DNA of 33,246 bases from a virus. Position numbers and translations under genes: made by a program. Positions 12,803 through 19,676 of this stretch are shown one piece after another. Location of the stretch: the IMG/VR virus record IMGVR_UViG_3300038454_000018, positions 1-33,246 of that record; one strand, given 5' to 3'. The notes beneath the pieces are model-generated. The model did no database searches and was not told where the DNA came from. It worked only from the letters and a program-made list of their open reading frames with translations. The stretch's first letter is position 1; every line of letters starts with the position of its first letter.

Positions 12803-13563
12803 AGCCTTATTACGACGAAGACGGGATAACGATTTATTGCGGGGATTGCAGGGAGATATTGCCGAATTTGGAAGACGAATCCATCGATATGATATTTACC
12901 GATCCTCCATACGGGCACCGCAACAACGATAATGACTTACAATCATCGTTACGAGTCGGAGTGAAGGGGGCGCGCCAAAACAATGCCATGCCGATTCGCA
13001 ATGACGATGAAAAATCAACGCGCGAAGTTATTGATTGCGCGCTGATCGAGGCCGTGCGTATATTGAAGCGTGACTGCTGCTGCTGCTACTGCTGCGCCGG
13101 CGGCGGCGGTCCCCGGCCGAGTTTCGCATGGACGGCCAGCAGAATGGACGACAAGGGGCTTTCATTTTTCCAGGCCGTCGTATGGGACAAAAGCGCCAGA
13201 GGAAACGGGCTTGGATGGAGATATCGAAGAAATTACGAATTCGTCATGATCGCGCATCGCATCGGTGGAAAGTTGCTTTGGGCGAACGATAATATTACAA
13301 CGCCTAATATCGTTAGGGATACGCCTGTAATAGAAAGGCAACATCCAAACGAAAAGCCGATACCGCTTGTTGCGCGATTCCTCCGCCTTCATGCATCAGT
13401 CGGTCAAATCGTATTAGACCCATTCATGGGAAGCGGAACAACATTGCGGGCCGCGAGGGATTTGGGGCTTCGCGCAATCGGCATCGAGATCGAAGAGCGT
13501 TATTGCGAAATCGCCGTCCGTCGATTGCAGCAGCAGGTATTGAATTTCGGGGAGGCAAAATGA
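12799..13563 (+). CDS. DNA adenine-N6 or cytosine-N4 methyltransferase (DPPY)
   Basis: 254 aa from GTG 12799. The catalytic DPPY is at residues 35-38 and the AdoMet-binding DPFMGSGTT at 207-215, the beta-class order. DPPY points to adenine N6. A run of Cys before GGGGP (residues 93-105) is a trait I recall in related phage enzymes, where CCCC precedes GGGGP. HPNEKP (182-187) and a C-terminal IGIEIEERYCEIA complete the family pattern. It probably guards phage DNA from restriction together with the cytosine enzyme just upstream. Target site unknown. Confidence 0.85.
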   Translation: MKPYYDEDGITIYCGDCREILPNLEDESIDMIFTDPPYGHRNNDNDLQSSLRVGVKGARQNNAMPIRNDDEKSTREVIDCALIEAVRILKRDCCCCYCCAGGGGPRPSFAWTASRMDDKGLSFFQAVVWDKSARGNGLGWRYRRNYEFVMIAHRIGGKLLWANDNITTPNIVRDTPVIERQHPNEKPIPLVARFLRLHASVGQIVLDPFMGSGTTLRAARDLGLRAIGIEIEERYCEIAVRRLQQQVLNFGEAK

Positions 13564-13913
13564 TTTACCTGGCGAGCCCCTACACGCATCCGGATCCGGC
13601 GGTGAGGGAGGATAGATATCGGGCGGCGTTTGACTATGTAACGCGATGCACTAGAATAGGAATCAAGAAGATATTTTCACCGATCGTTTACACGCATCAT
13701 CTCGCCAAGATTGGAGATTTCCCGGTTGGATTTGAATTTTGGAGATCGTTTGACTTTGAAATGCTGACGATTTGCAACGAGCTTTGGGTGCTTAAGCTTC
13801 CTGGGTGGGAAAACTCGAAGGGCATCAAGGAAGAAATCGAATACGCGAGAAGTATCGGGATTCCAGTTTTGTACATTGATCCGATCGTATACGGGGAAGG
13901 GAGGACGACGTGA
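13560..13913 (+). CDS. DUF1937 protein (nucleoside deoxyribosyltransferase-like)
   Basis: 117 aa. Starts with MIYLASPYTHPD, then FSPIVYTHHLAK, FWRSFDFEML, ELWVLKLPGWENSKGIKEEIEYA and GIPVLYID. This is the DUF1937 pattern, a Rossmann-like fold related to nucleoside 2-deoxyribosyltransferases. In phages it is suspected to act in nucleotide metabolism or base modification; no activity is proven here. GGGGAGG precedes ATG 13560, which overlaps the methyltransferase stop (ATGA), so the two genes are coupled. Confidence 0.8.
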   Translation: MIYLASPYTHPDPAVREDRYRAAFDYVTRCTRIGIKKIFSPIVYTHHLAKIGDFPVGFEFWRSFDFEMLTICNELWVLKLPGWENSKGIKEEIEYARSIGIPVLYIDPIVYGEGRTT

Positions 13914-14788
13914 AGATCCTGGTCGACTCGGGCCTTCGAGAGCACGTTAAGCTCGTCCGGCTTAAAGAGCGCCTGAAGATAGGCAAAGCCGAGGCCATTG
14001 GGCATCTCGTCCTGCTCTGGTCCTGGGTCTCGGTCCACCGCCCCGACGGAGACGTAAGCGACCTGTCGGCGCACGAAATCGCCGACGTTTCCGGTTGGAC
14101 TGGCGATGCGAAGACGTTCGTGAAGGCAATAAGAGACTGCAAGCTTCTCAATTCCGACACGGGGACAATACATGACTGGTCGGAGCACGGCGGAAGCGTC
14201 ATCCGTCGCATGGCCAAGGAGCGCATTAAGAAGCGACGACAAAGAGCCCTCAAATGTCCCCGGGACGTCCCCGGGACAAACACCGGACGTCCCCGGGACA
14301 AATGCGCTACTGTTGCTGTTGCTGTTGCTGTTCCTGTTGCTGTTGCTGTTCCTAAAACAACAACACCCCCCTTACCCCCCTCCGGGGGGAATTGTTCCGG
14401 TTCGGCTTCCGCCGCAAACTATCCTCCGGATTTCGAAATGTTTTGGGCGTGCTACCCGAAGAAAGTCGGCAAGGGCGCAGCCGCTCGAGCCTGGACGAAG
14501 GCGAAGGGAAAACCCGACGTCGAAACCCTCCTGGCCATGATCACGCGCCAGAAGGAAACGCCTCAATGGAAAAAGGACAATGGGGACTACATCCCGAACC
14601 CCGCAACCTGGATCAACCAACGCCGCTGGGAAGACGAGATACCGAAACCGCCAGAAACACAGACGCCGAAATTTCACGTCGCCGATCCGGGATCGCCGCT
14701 CGACAACACAGACTTTTTGTCGCTCGTCAATAGGACGGTGCGGGAAAGCAATACGCCGGCATCCAAGTCCGGGCCCGCGAAGGAGTGA
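13910..14788 (+). CDS. replication initiator / helicase-loader-like protein
   Basis: 292 aa from GTG 13910. Residues 1-110 read as a winged helix (GKAEAIGHLVLLWSWV, EIADVSGWTGD, CKLLN). A linker of VAVAVAVP repeats follows, and residues 175-235 match the FWACYPKKVGKGAAARAW ... YIPNPATWINQRRW pattern of phage helicase-loader or DnaD/replisome-organiser C-termini. It should recognise the origin and bring in DnaB, the next gene. The linker DNA holds three 11-bp near-palindromes with 11-bp phasing, a candidate origin inside the gene as in lambda O. GTGA overlap on the 5' side. Confidence 0.75.
   Translation: MKILVDSGLREHVKLVRLKERLKIGKAEAIGHLVLLWSWVSVHRPDGDVSDLSAHEIADVSGWTGDAKTFVKAIRDCKLLNSDTGTIHDWSEHGGSVIRRMAKERIKKRRQRALKCPRDVPGTNTGRPRDKCATVAVAVAVPVAVAVPKTTTPPLPPSGGNCSGSASAANYPPDFEMFWACYPKKVGKGAAARAWTKAKGKPDVETLLAMITRQKETPQWKKDNGDYIPNPATWINQRRWEDEIPKPPETQTPKFHVADPGSPLDNTDFLSLVNRTVRESNTPASKSGPAKE
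14256..14299. repeat. three phased 11-bp near-palindromes (candidate origin iterons)
   Basis: GTCCCCGGGAC occurs at 14256-14266, 14267-14277 and 14289-14299. The 11-bp gap (14278-14288) ends CCGGAC and looks like a degenerate fourth unit. All units are on an 11-bp period, about one helix turn. A GTTGCT/GTTCCT tract (14311-14351) and an A-rich stretch follow. Iterons inside the initiator gene are known from lambdoid phages. Confidence 0.5.
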
Positions 14789-14790
14789 CC

Positions 14791-16173
14791 ATGATCGCCG
14801 CGCCAAATAATCACGTGCCGCACAGCGCCGACGCTGAGAAGGCGACGCTATCCGCGATGATTCGCGATAACGCGCAAATCCCGGCCGTGCTACGCTTGGT
14901 GAGCCCCGAGGACTTCTACGGCTCCGGGAACATCGAGATTTGCCGGGCTATTGCGGATCGCGCGATGGCCGGCAAGGGCGTTGATCCTATCCTCCTCGAG
15001 GAGCATCTGCGCGGTAACGCGAAGGTGCCAGATGGATATTTGCTCGACGTGTTGGGCTCGGCGCCGGTTGTAACGAACGGAAAATTCTACGCGGAGATCG
15101 TCAGGGCTGACGCCGTTCGCCGGAGACTCATCGCGTCCGCGACGGCAAGCGCGCAGGGTGCGCAAGATCCCGGGGTCGAAATTGAATCTCTGCTCGCGGC
15201 GGCTGATCGCGTGCTACAGGAGCAGGCCCGGCGGATGGATGACGCGGCCCCGCTTTCGACGGAAGAGCTTGTCCGGCAGGTCCTCGGCGAGTGGGAAACG
15301 TCGCGCGGCGAGAGCGAAACGCCGGGGCTCGTGCGGACGGGATATCGGGATCTTGACGATCTGGTCTTGGGATTTCAGCCGGGGCAACTTGTCATCGTCG
15401 CAGGCCGGCCGGGGATGGGCAAGAGTACAATTTGTTATAATTTCATGTCGCGTCAATTCGATGCCGGCCTGCCATCCCTGATTTTGTCTTACGAAGTCGA
15501 GGCGTCCGCGATCATGGGATCAATCTTGCTTTCCCGCGCGCGCGTGAGCGGCGAGGCGATTCGAAAGCGACGCGTATCGGCTGAGGAGATGGAGCGAATC
15601 GTTGCCATGGCCGCGAAGGTCGCGGAGGAAAAAAAGATTCACGTCGTCGCGCCCCGACGATTCGGATTGATCGAGGCAATTGCAACGATACGCGATTACA
15701 AGACGCGATTCGATATCAAAGTCGCCTACGTGGATTATCTCCAGATGCTTGATTGTCGAGAGACCGGCATGCGCGGCTCGCGCAACGCGGAAAATCGTCA
15801 GCAGGAAGTGACGTTGATTTCGCGCCGCTTCAAGGAACTCGCGCGAGACCTGGGAATCCCGATCGTTGCAATTTGTCAGCTCCATCGGGGCCCAGAGAAT
15901 CGCGAGGACAAGCGCCCTACTCTATCGGATCTCCGAGAATCAGGGTCACTTGAACAGGATGCCGATCTCGTACTCATGCTATACCGCGACGAGTATTATA
16001 ACGAGAATTCAACGCATAAGGGCACGTGCGAGGTTCTGATCCGGAAACAGCGAAGCGGACGAACGGGAGCGGTGCAACTTGCGACAAATTTTGATTGCAT
16101 GCGATTCGATGACTTGGCGCGCGCGCCGATGCAGGAGGTTCCTGTCGACGATGGGGATTGGCGGAATAGGTGA
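14791..16173 (+). CDS. dnaB: replicative DNA helicase DnaB
   Basis: 460 aa. DnaB-family hexameric 5'-3' helicase that unwinds the fork and moves on the lagging strand. The N-terminal domain begins HSADAEKATLSAMI. The RecA-like C-terminal domain has Walker A GRPGMGKST (205-213), Walker B VAYVDYLQML, and the conserved CQLHRGPENREDKRPTLSDLRESGSLEQDAD block (split here by function: DNA-contacting and sensor parts), then an Arg-finger region RKQRSGRTG. Length equals the family norm. AGGAG lies 5 nt before ATG 14791, so this start is preferred over GTG 14785. The upstream gene is its likely loader. Confidence 0.95.
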   Translation: MIAAPNNHVPHSADAEKATLSAMIRDNAQIPAVLRLVSPEDFYGSGNIEICRAIADRAMAGKGVDPILLEEHLRGNAKVPDGYLLDVLGSAPVVTNGKFYAEIVRADAVRRRLIASATASAQGAQDPGVEIESLLAAADRVLQEQARRMDDAAPLSTEELVRQVLGEWETSRGESETPGLVRTGYRDLDDLVLGFQPGQLVIVAGRPGMGKSTICYNFMSRQFDAGLPSLILSYEVEASAIMGSILLSRARVSGEAIRKRRVSAEEMERIVAMAAKVAEEKKIHVVAPRRFGLIEAIATIRDYKTRFDIKVAYVDYLQMLDCRETGMRGSRNAENRQQEVTLISRRFKELARDLGIPIVAICQLHRGPENREDKRPTLSDLRESGSLEQDADLVLMLYRDEYYNENSTHKGTCEVLIRKQRSGRTGAVQLATNFDCMRFDDLARAPMQEVPVDDGDWRNR

Positions 16174-16193
16174 GGCGGCGATTCCGCCGTTTT
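16160..16193 (+). terminator. intrinsic terminator at the end of dnaB
   Basis: GGCGGAAT (16160-16167) pairs perfectly with ATTCCGCC (16181-16188) over a 13-nt loop that contains the dnaB stop codon, followed by GTTTT. The stem is moderate and the T-run short, so it is probably partial. Confidence 0.55.
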
Positions 16194-16206
16194 GAGGAAC
16201 TAACCA

Positions 16207-16461
16207 ATGAGAAAGCAATTCAAGTCGGGGGGAGGGCTGGAAGCATTTGAAGATCCGCAGCACCCGGGCAACGGCCCGGAATACCATACGGGAAGGCGAT
16301 GCATTACTCCAGGCTGCGGCAAGGATGCCGGGACGCTATGGTCGCCGCACTGGTGCTTTGAATGCAACGTGGAACGAATCAAGCGTATTTCATCGAGCTT
16401 GGAGTTGATTGTCGCCAGAATGAGATGTCCGTTCTCCATGCCGAAAGGAGGCGCGAAGTGA
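16207..16461 (+). CDS. small zinc-finger-like protein, 84 aa
   Basis: ATG 16207 follows GAGGAAC. CITPGC and, 13 residues on, CFEC give four Cys suited to one zinc ion, in a compact middle domain with many aromatic residues. The C-terminus is a basic helix. Small zinc-finger proteins next to replication genes are common in phages, but I recognise no specific family. It overlaps the next gene by GTGA. Confidence 0.6.
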   Translation: MRKQFKSGGGLEAFEDPQHPGNGPEYHTGRRCITPGCGKDAGTLWSPHWCFECNVERIKRISSSLELIVARMRCPFSMPKGGAK

Positions 16462-17045
16462 GCGAGCAATCCGACTCATCATGGCTTGCGAACGATCGGT
16501 CGGTGCCTATCGAGCAAGATGACGACGATGATGTTAATCCAGCCAGACAAGGAGAACAAGCAATGAGCGAGCAATTCAAGATCGGAGATCGAGTGATGAT
16601 TACGGGAAAGATTGATGCCATGGAGGTCGATGGACACAATCAGGCCTACGGGTATCGCGTCAAGATTGCCGGGGTTTTTGCGGACTACTCGGCGTGGTTG
16701 TCACTATACGCACTGCGCTATCTTCCGCCCGTGGCCGCGTCGGAGGGCGATGTCAAGCTGACGCAGGCGCAGATCGAGAAAATCAAGGCCGATGCCGTTG
16801 AGGAATTCAAGCGGTCGGTTACCGTCGAGCGCGACATGGACGGAAAGGCCGCGTCTGGTGCGGCCGAGTGCGAGATGATGCGGCAGGAAATGCGGCAGGC
16901 CGAGCGCCGACAGTACGAGATGGATGTGGCGAAACACTTATACGCCGACCTCGCGCAGATGTCGGCGAAACGCGCGAAGGAGTTGGCGAGGGATCTCGCG
17001 AATGAGTTTTTCGGCAACAAGGACGGGAAAGGAGGCAAGGGATGA
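16458..17045 (+). CDS. hypothetical protein with SH3-like N-terminus, 195 aa
   Basis: GTG 16458 overlaps the previous stop. A second in-frame ATG at 16563 has a good AAGGAG and starts with the same MSEQ, so two forms (195 and 160 aa) may be made. After an acidic tail (DDDDDV), residues 36-95 read as a small beta barrel (IGDRVMITGKI, YGYRVKIAGVF). The rest is a long helix rich in Arg, Glu, Met and Ala that should be a coiled coil, ending in Gly/Lys. Function unknown. Confidence 0.6.
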   Translation: MSEQSDSSWLANDRSVPIEQDDDDDVNPARQGEQAMSEQFKIGDRVMITGKIDAMEVDGHNQAYGYRVKIAGVFADYSAWLSLYALRYLPPVAASEGDVKLTQAQIEKIKADAVEEFKRSVTVERDMDGKAASGAAECEMMRQEMRQAERRQYEMDVAKHLYADLAQMSAKRAKELARDLANEFFGNKDGKGGKG

Positions 17046-17254
17046 ATAGGATTCTAGAATCCATTTTTGATTTTCTAGAAATGCCTATCCTTGCTCTCTG
17101 CGTTATCCTTTGCCTTATTGATTTAGTATGGGTCACTTGGGAGTTTTATCTGAACGTAGCGTATCCCCAAGGCCGAAAATGTCATAGTTGTTGCATTCAC
17201 GGATGCGATCACGCTCCAGCGGAGAAGATGCCAAATGAAAAAAAAGCAAAATAA
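17042..17254 (+). CDS. small membrane protein with Cys cluster, 70 aa
   Basis: ATG 17042 overlaps the previous stop (ATGA). Residues 15-38 are one strong hydrophobic helix with Leu, Val, Ile and Trp. The C-terminal part has CHSCCIHGCDH, four Cys and two His in 11 residues, which may bind metal, then a Lys-rich tail. Two perfect 10-bp palindromes lie within its first 14 codons. It precedes the terminase genes; role unknown. Confidence 0.6.
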   Translation: MNRILESIFDFLEMPILALCVILCLIDLVWVTWEFYLNVAYPQGRKCHSCCIHGCDHAPAEKMPNEKKAK

Positions 17255-17405
17255 CTTTCGCCGCGCCCTTGACACCGTGTGCAAAACCCTGGAAAATAAA
17301 TTCCACAAATCGAGAGACGGCGGGCCGAGGATGACGAGCAAGGAGGATGTGCTTTGGTCGGCGGCGGTGAAGGTGATTCTGGAGATGGGTGAAATAACGA
17401 ATTAA
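17235..17405 (+). CDS. hypothetical protein, 56 aa
   Basis: ATG 17235 overlaps the end of the membrane-protein gene in another frame, with GGAGAAG upstream. The product is basic at the N-terminus (MKKKQNNFRRAL) with two helices (RALDTVCKTLENKF, SKEDVLWSAAVKVILEM). It resembles the small helical proteins before phage packaging genes. No family recognised. Confidence 0.5.
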   Translation: MKKKQNNFRRALDTVCKTLENKFHKSRDGGPRMTSKEDVLWSAAVKVILEMGEITN

Positions 17406-17425
17406 AAACGGTGGAGCCGAAACCA

Positions 17426-17854
17426 ATGACGTACAATCCAAAGTGCTTAAAAAATCTTGTGAACATAAAGCCGGGTCAAGCGCTGCCGGGATGCGGAAGG
17501 CCGAAAGGATCCCTAAATATCAGGGCGCGAATTGAGCGTGCGTTGATGGCCGTTGTAACCAAAGGCAAAGGAAAAGTCAGCACGGAGTTCGACGAAATAC
17601 TTGCTACAGGAATCAATCGGGCGAAGCGCGGCGACTTGACGTGGGCGAAGTACATTACGGACACGCTGGTAGCCGCGATCGAGCGCCACGAAAAGCAACT
17701 GACCCAGGCCGAGCAAGCGCAAGCCGTCCAGCTCAACCAGCAGATCAACGTCAGCGTGCAGCAGCAGAAATACGACCTGACGAGGCTGACGCCCGATGAA
17801 ATCAACACCTGGCGAGAACTCGCCAGAAAGTGCGCCGTCGATCAAGGAACTTGA
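17426..17854 (+). CDS. terS: probable terminase small subunit (DUF5681-like N-terminus)
   Basis: 142 aa. The N-terminal NLVNIKPGQALPGCGRPKGS has the KPGQ...GRPKG pattern of DUF5681-type proteins, which often precede phage large terminases. A helical middle (RIERALMAVV to LVAAIERHEKQL) and a Gln-rich coiled-coil region follow. The gene overlaps the large subunit by 59 nt, the usual genomic place of the DNA-recognition subunit. The role is inferred from position and pattern. GTG 17411 is an alternative start but has no ribosome site. Confidence 0.6.
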   Translation: MTYNPKCLKNLVNIKPGQALPGCGRPKGSLNIRARIERALMAVVTKGKGKVSTEFDEILATGINRAKRGDLTWAKYITDTLVAAIERHEKQLTQAEQAQAVQLNQQINVSVQQQKYDLTRLTPDEINTWRELARKCAVDQGT

Positions 17855-19451
17855 TCGGGCGCATTATCAATCGAGCTTGCGCGCGTACATCGCCGACGCG
17901 TGGCGGCGAGTCGAGCCGCGCCCGTTCGTCCCTGGCTGGCATATCGATGCGATAACGGAACACCTGGAAGCGGTGACGTCGGGACAAATCCGAAACTTGC
18001 TGATCAACATTCCGCCGAGGCATATGAAATCGCTTCAGGTCGGCGTGTTCTGGCCAACCTGGATTTGGTCGCGGGCCCCGAAGACGCGGCTCTTATACGC
18101 GTCGTACGCCGCATCCCTTTCAATCCGCGACGCTGTCAAGTCGCGGCGCTTGATAAATTCGCCGTGGTATCAGGACCTTTGGTCGAGTCGCTACCATCTC
18201 GCCGGCGACCAGAACGTCAAGAGCCGGTACGACAACGACCAAGGCGGATATCGCATCGCGGCAGGGACGGGCGGATCAGTGACGGGCGAGGGTGGCGACG
18301 TTCTCGTGATTGACGACCCGCACAACGTCAACGAGGCGGAATCGGACATCGTGCGACAGGGTGTCATCGACTGGTACGATCAGGTCTGGTCCACGCGCAA
18401 GAACGACGCGAAAGAATCGTGCGAGGTGATCGTCATGCAGCGAGTGCATCATGGCGATTTGTCCGCTCATGTCCTCACGCAAGGCGATTGGGTGCATCTC
18501 TGTCTACCGGCTGAATACGACGGCCGGCGATGCGTCACAGTGCTTGGCGTTGCAGATCAGCGAAGGGCCGAGGGCGATTTGCTCTGGCCCGAACGGTTCG
18601 GACCGAAGGAGATGGTCCAGCTCAAGAAAAAGCTGGGACCTTACGGCACGTCTGGCCAGCTCCAGCAATCGCCCACACCGCGAAGCGGCGGACTCATCAA
18701 GTCGCATTGGCTTAAGCGGTACGCGAAATTGGAGTCCGGATTCATCGTCCCGCGCGGCGATTTCGAGCCCGCGATCGATCCGGCATCGCTCTTTCGATTC
18801 GTGACCGTGGATCTCGCGGCCTCGATGCGCGAGCTTGCGGACTACACCGTTTTCGGCGCGTGGGGATATGAGGCCGAAAAGCGGCGACTGTTCCTGCTCG
18901 ACATCGAGCGTGACCACATCGACGGTGCCGACAAGATCGGGCGCTTGAAATCGTTCATGTCGCGAAACGGCGCCATCGTCGCGTGGATCGAGAGCGTCCA
19001 GTTCCAACTCGATTTCGTGCAGCGCGTCCGTGCCGCCGGAATCGCTTCGCGCGAACTCGAAGCGGATCGGGACAAGATCGCGCGCGTGCTCGTCGCGTCT
19101 TCGCCGCTAGAGGCTGGACAGGTTTTTTTTCCAGAGTCCGCGCCGTGGCTCGTCGATTACGAAACCGAGATTGGAGGATTCCCGCTTGCGGAACATGACG
19201 ACATGGTCGACGTGACCTCGTATGCGTGTCTCTTGATCAACAAGCCCGAGATGGCATCCTTGTCGCTCAAGTACTCGGGCGGATCGAGAAGATCGAACTC
19301 GAACGGATCCGGTGAAGACTACGACGACGAGCAGGCCCAGCGCGAAGCCGCTGAGCGTGAGGAGCGTGAGCGCAAGAAGTCCGGGCCGCTCGCTGGCTAC
19401 GCGCCGCGCGTCGTGAATTGGCGTGATGCATTCGGCCGGGGGCCGGGATAA
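17796..19451 (+). CDS. terL: terminase large subunit
   Basis: 551 aa. The packaging motor ATPase and nuclease that cuts concatemeric DNA and drives it into the prohead. A variant Walker A PPRHMKS is at 73-79, Walker B VLVIDDPHN at 169-177, and a coupling motif in VMQRVHHGDL at 213-222. The RuvC-like nuclease domain starts with VTVDLA (Asp339), and acidic residues in AEHDDMVD near 465 complete the site. The C-terminal 60 residues are charged and disordered. It overlaps the small subunit and is followed by the portal, the standard order. Confidence 0.93.
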   Translation: MKSTPGENSPESAPSIKELDRAHYQSSLRAYIADAWRRVEPRPFVPGWHIDAITEHLEAVTSGQIRNLLINIPPRHMKSLQVGVFWPTWIWSRAPKTRLLYASYAASLSIRDAVKSRRLINSPWYQDLWSSRYHLAGDQNVKSRYDNDQGGYRIAAGTGGSVTGEGGDVLVIDDPHNVNEAESDIVRQGVIDWYDQVWSTRKNDAKESCEVIVMQRVHHGDLSAHVLTQGDWVHLCLPAEYDGRRCVTVLGVADQRRAEGDLLWPERFGPKEMVQLKKKLGPYGTSGQLQQSPTPRSGGLIKSHWLKRYAKLESGFIVPRGDFEPAIDPASLFRFVTVDLAASMRELADYTVFGAWGYEAEKRRLFLLDIERDHIDGADKIGRLKSFMSRNGAIVAWIESVQFQLDFVQRVRAAGIASRELEADRDKIARVLVASSPLEAGQVFFPESAPWLVDYETEIGGFPLAEHDDMVDVTSYACLLINKPEMASLSLKYSGGSRRSNSNGSGEDYDDEQAQREAAEREERERKKSGPLAGYAPRVVNWRDAFGRGPG

Positions 19452-19474
19452 CCGGGGGGCAACAGGAGATTTTC

Positions 19475-19648
19475 ATGGCCTACTCGAAAGAGATTTGGCG
19501 GCGTCTTGATGTGCAGATTTCGGATGACGATTACAGCAATTTGGTAGAAATCGCGAAAAAAGATTCCAGATCTCTCGCAAGCGCCCTAAGATTCGTTGTC
19601 CACAATGCTTTACAACGAAAAGCAAAAGTCACGGTAAAGTCACGGTAA
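19475..19648 (+). CDS. small ribbon-helix-helix-like protein, 57 aa
   Basis: ATG 19475 has ACAGGAG upstream. A strand-like start (IWRRLDVQIS), a helix (DDDYSNLVEIAKKD), a turn and a second helix (SLASALRFVVHNALQRK) fit the CopG/Arc fold of small dimeric DNA-binding repressors. The gene sits between terminase and portal and ends within three 11-bp tandem repeats that could be its own operator. Fold call is inference. Confidence 0.5.
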   Translation: MAYSKEIWRRLDVQISDDDYSNLVEIAKKDSRSLASALRFVVHNALQRKAKVTVKSR

Positions 19649-19660
19649 AGTCACGGTGGT
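19628..19660. repeat. three tandem 11-bp repeats
   Basis: GTCACGGTAAA at 19628-19638 and 19639-19649, then GTCACGGTGGT at 19650-19660. The period is one helix turn. They cover the last codons of the small DNA-binding-like gene and end 16 nt before the portal start. Possible operator; a packaging-site role is also conceivable. Confidence 0.6.
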
Positions 19661-19676
19661 ACTTTTCTCCGAGTAG

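Noticed and set aside
13072-13113. Poly-Cys run in the DPPY methyltransferase as slippage or sequencing error
   Set aside because: A Cys run before GGGGP is, as far as I recall, normal in related phage enzymes, and the motifs on both sides stay in frame.
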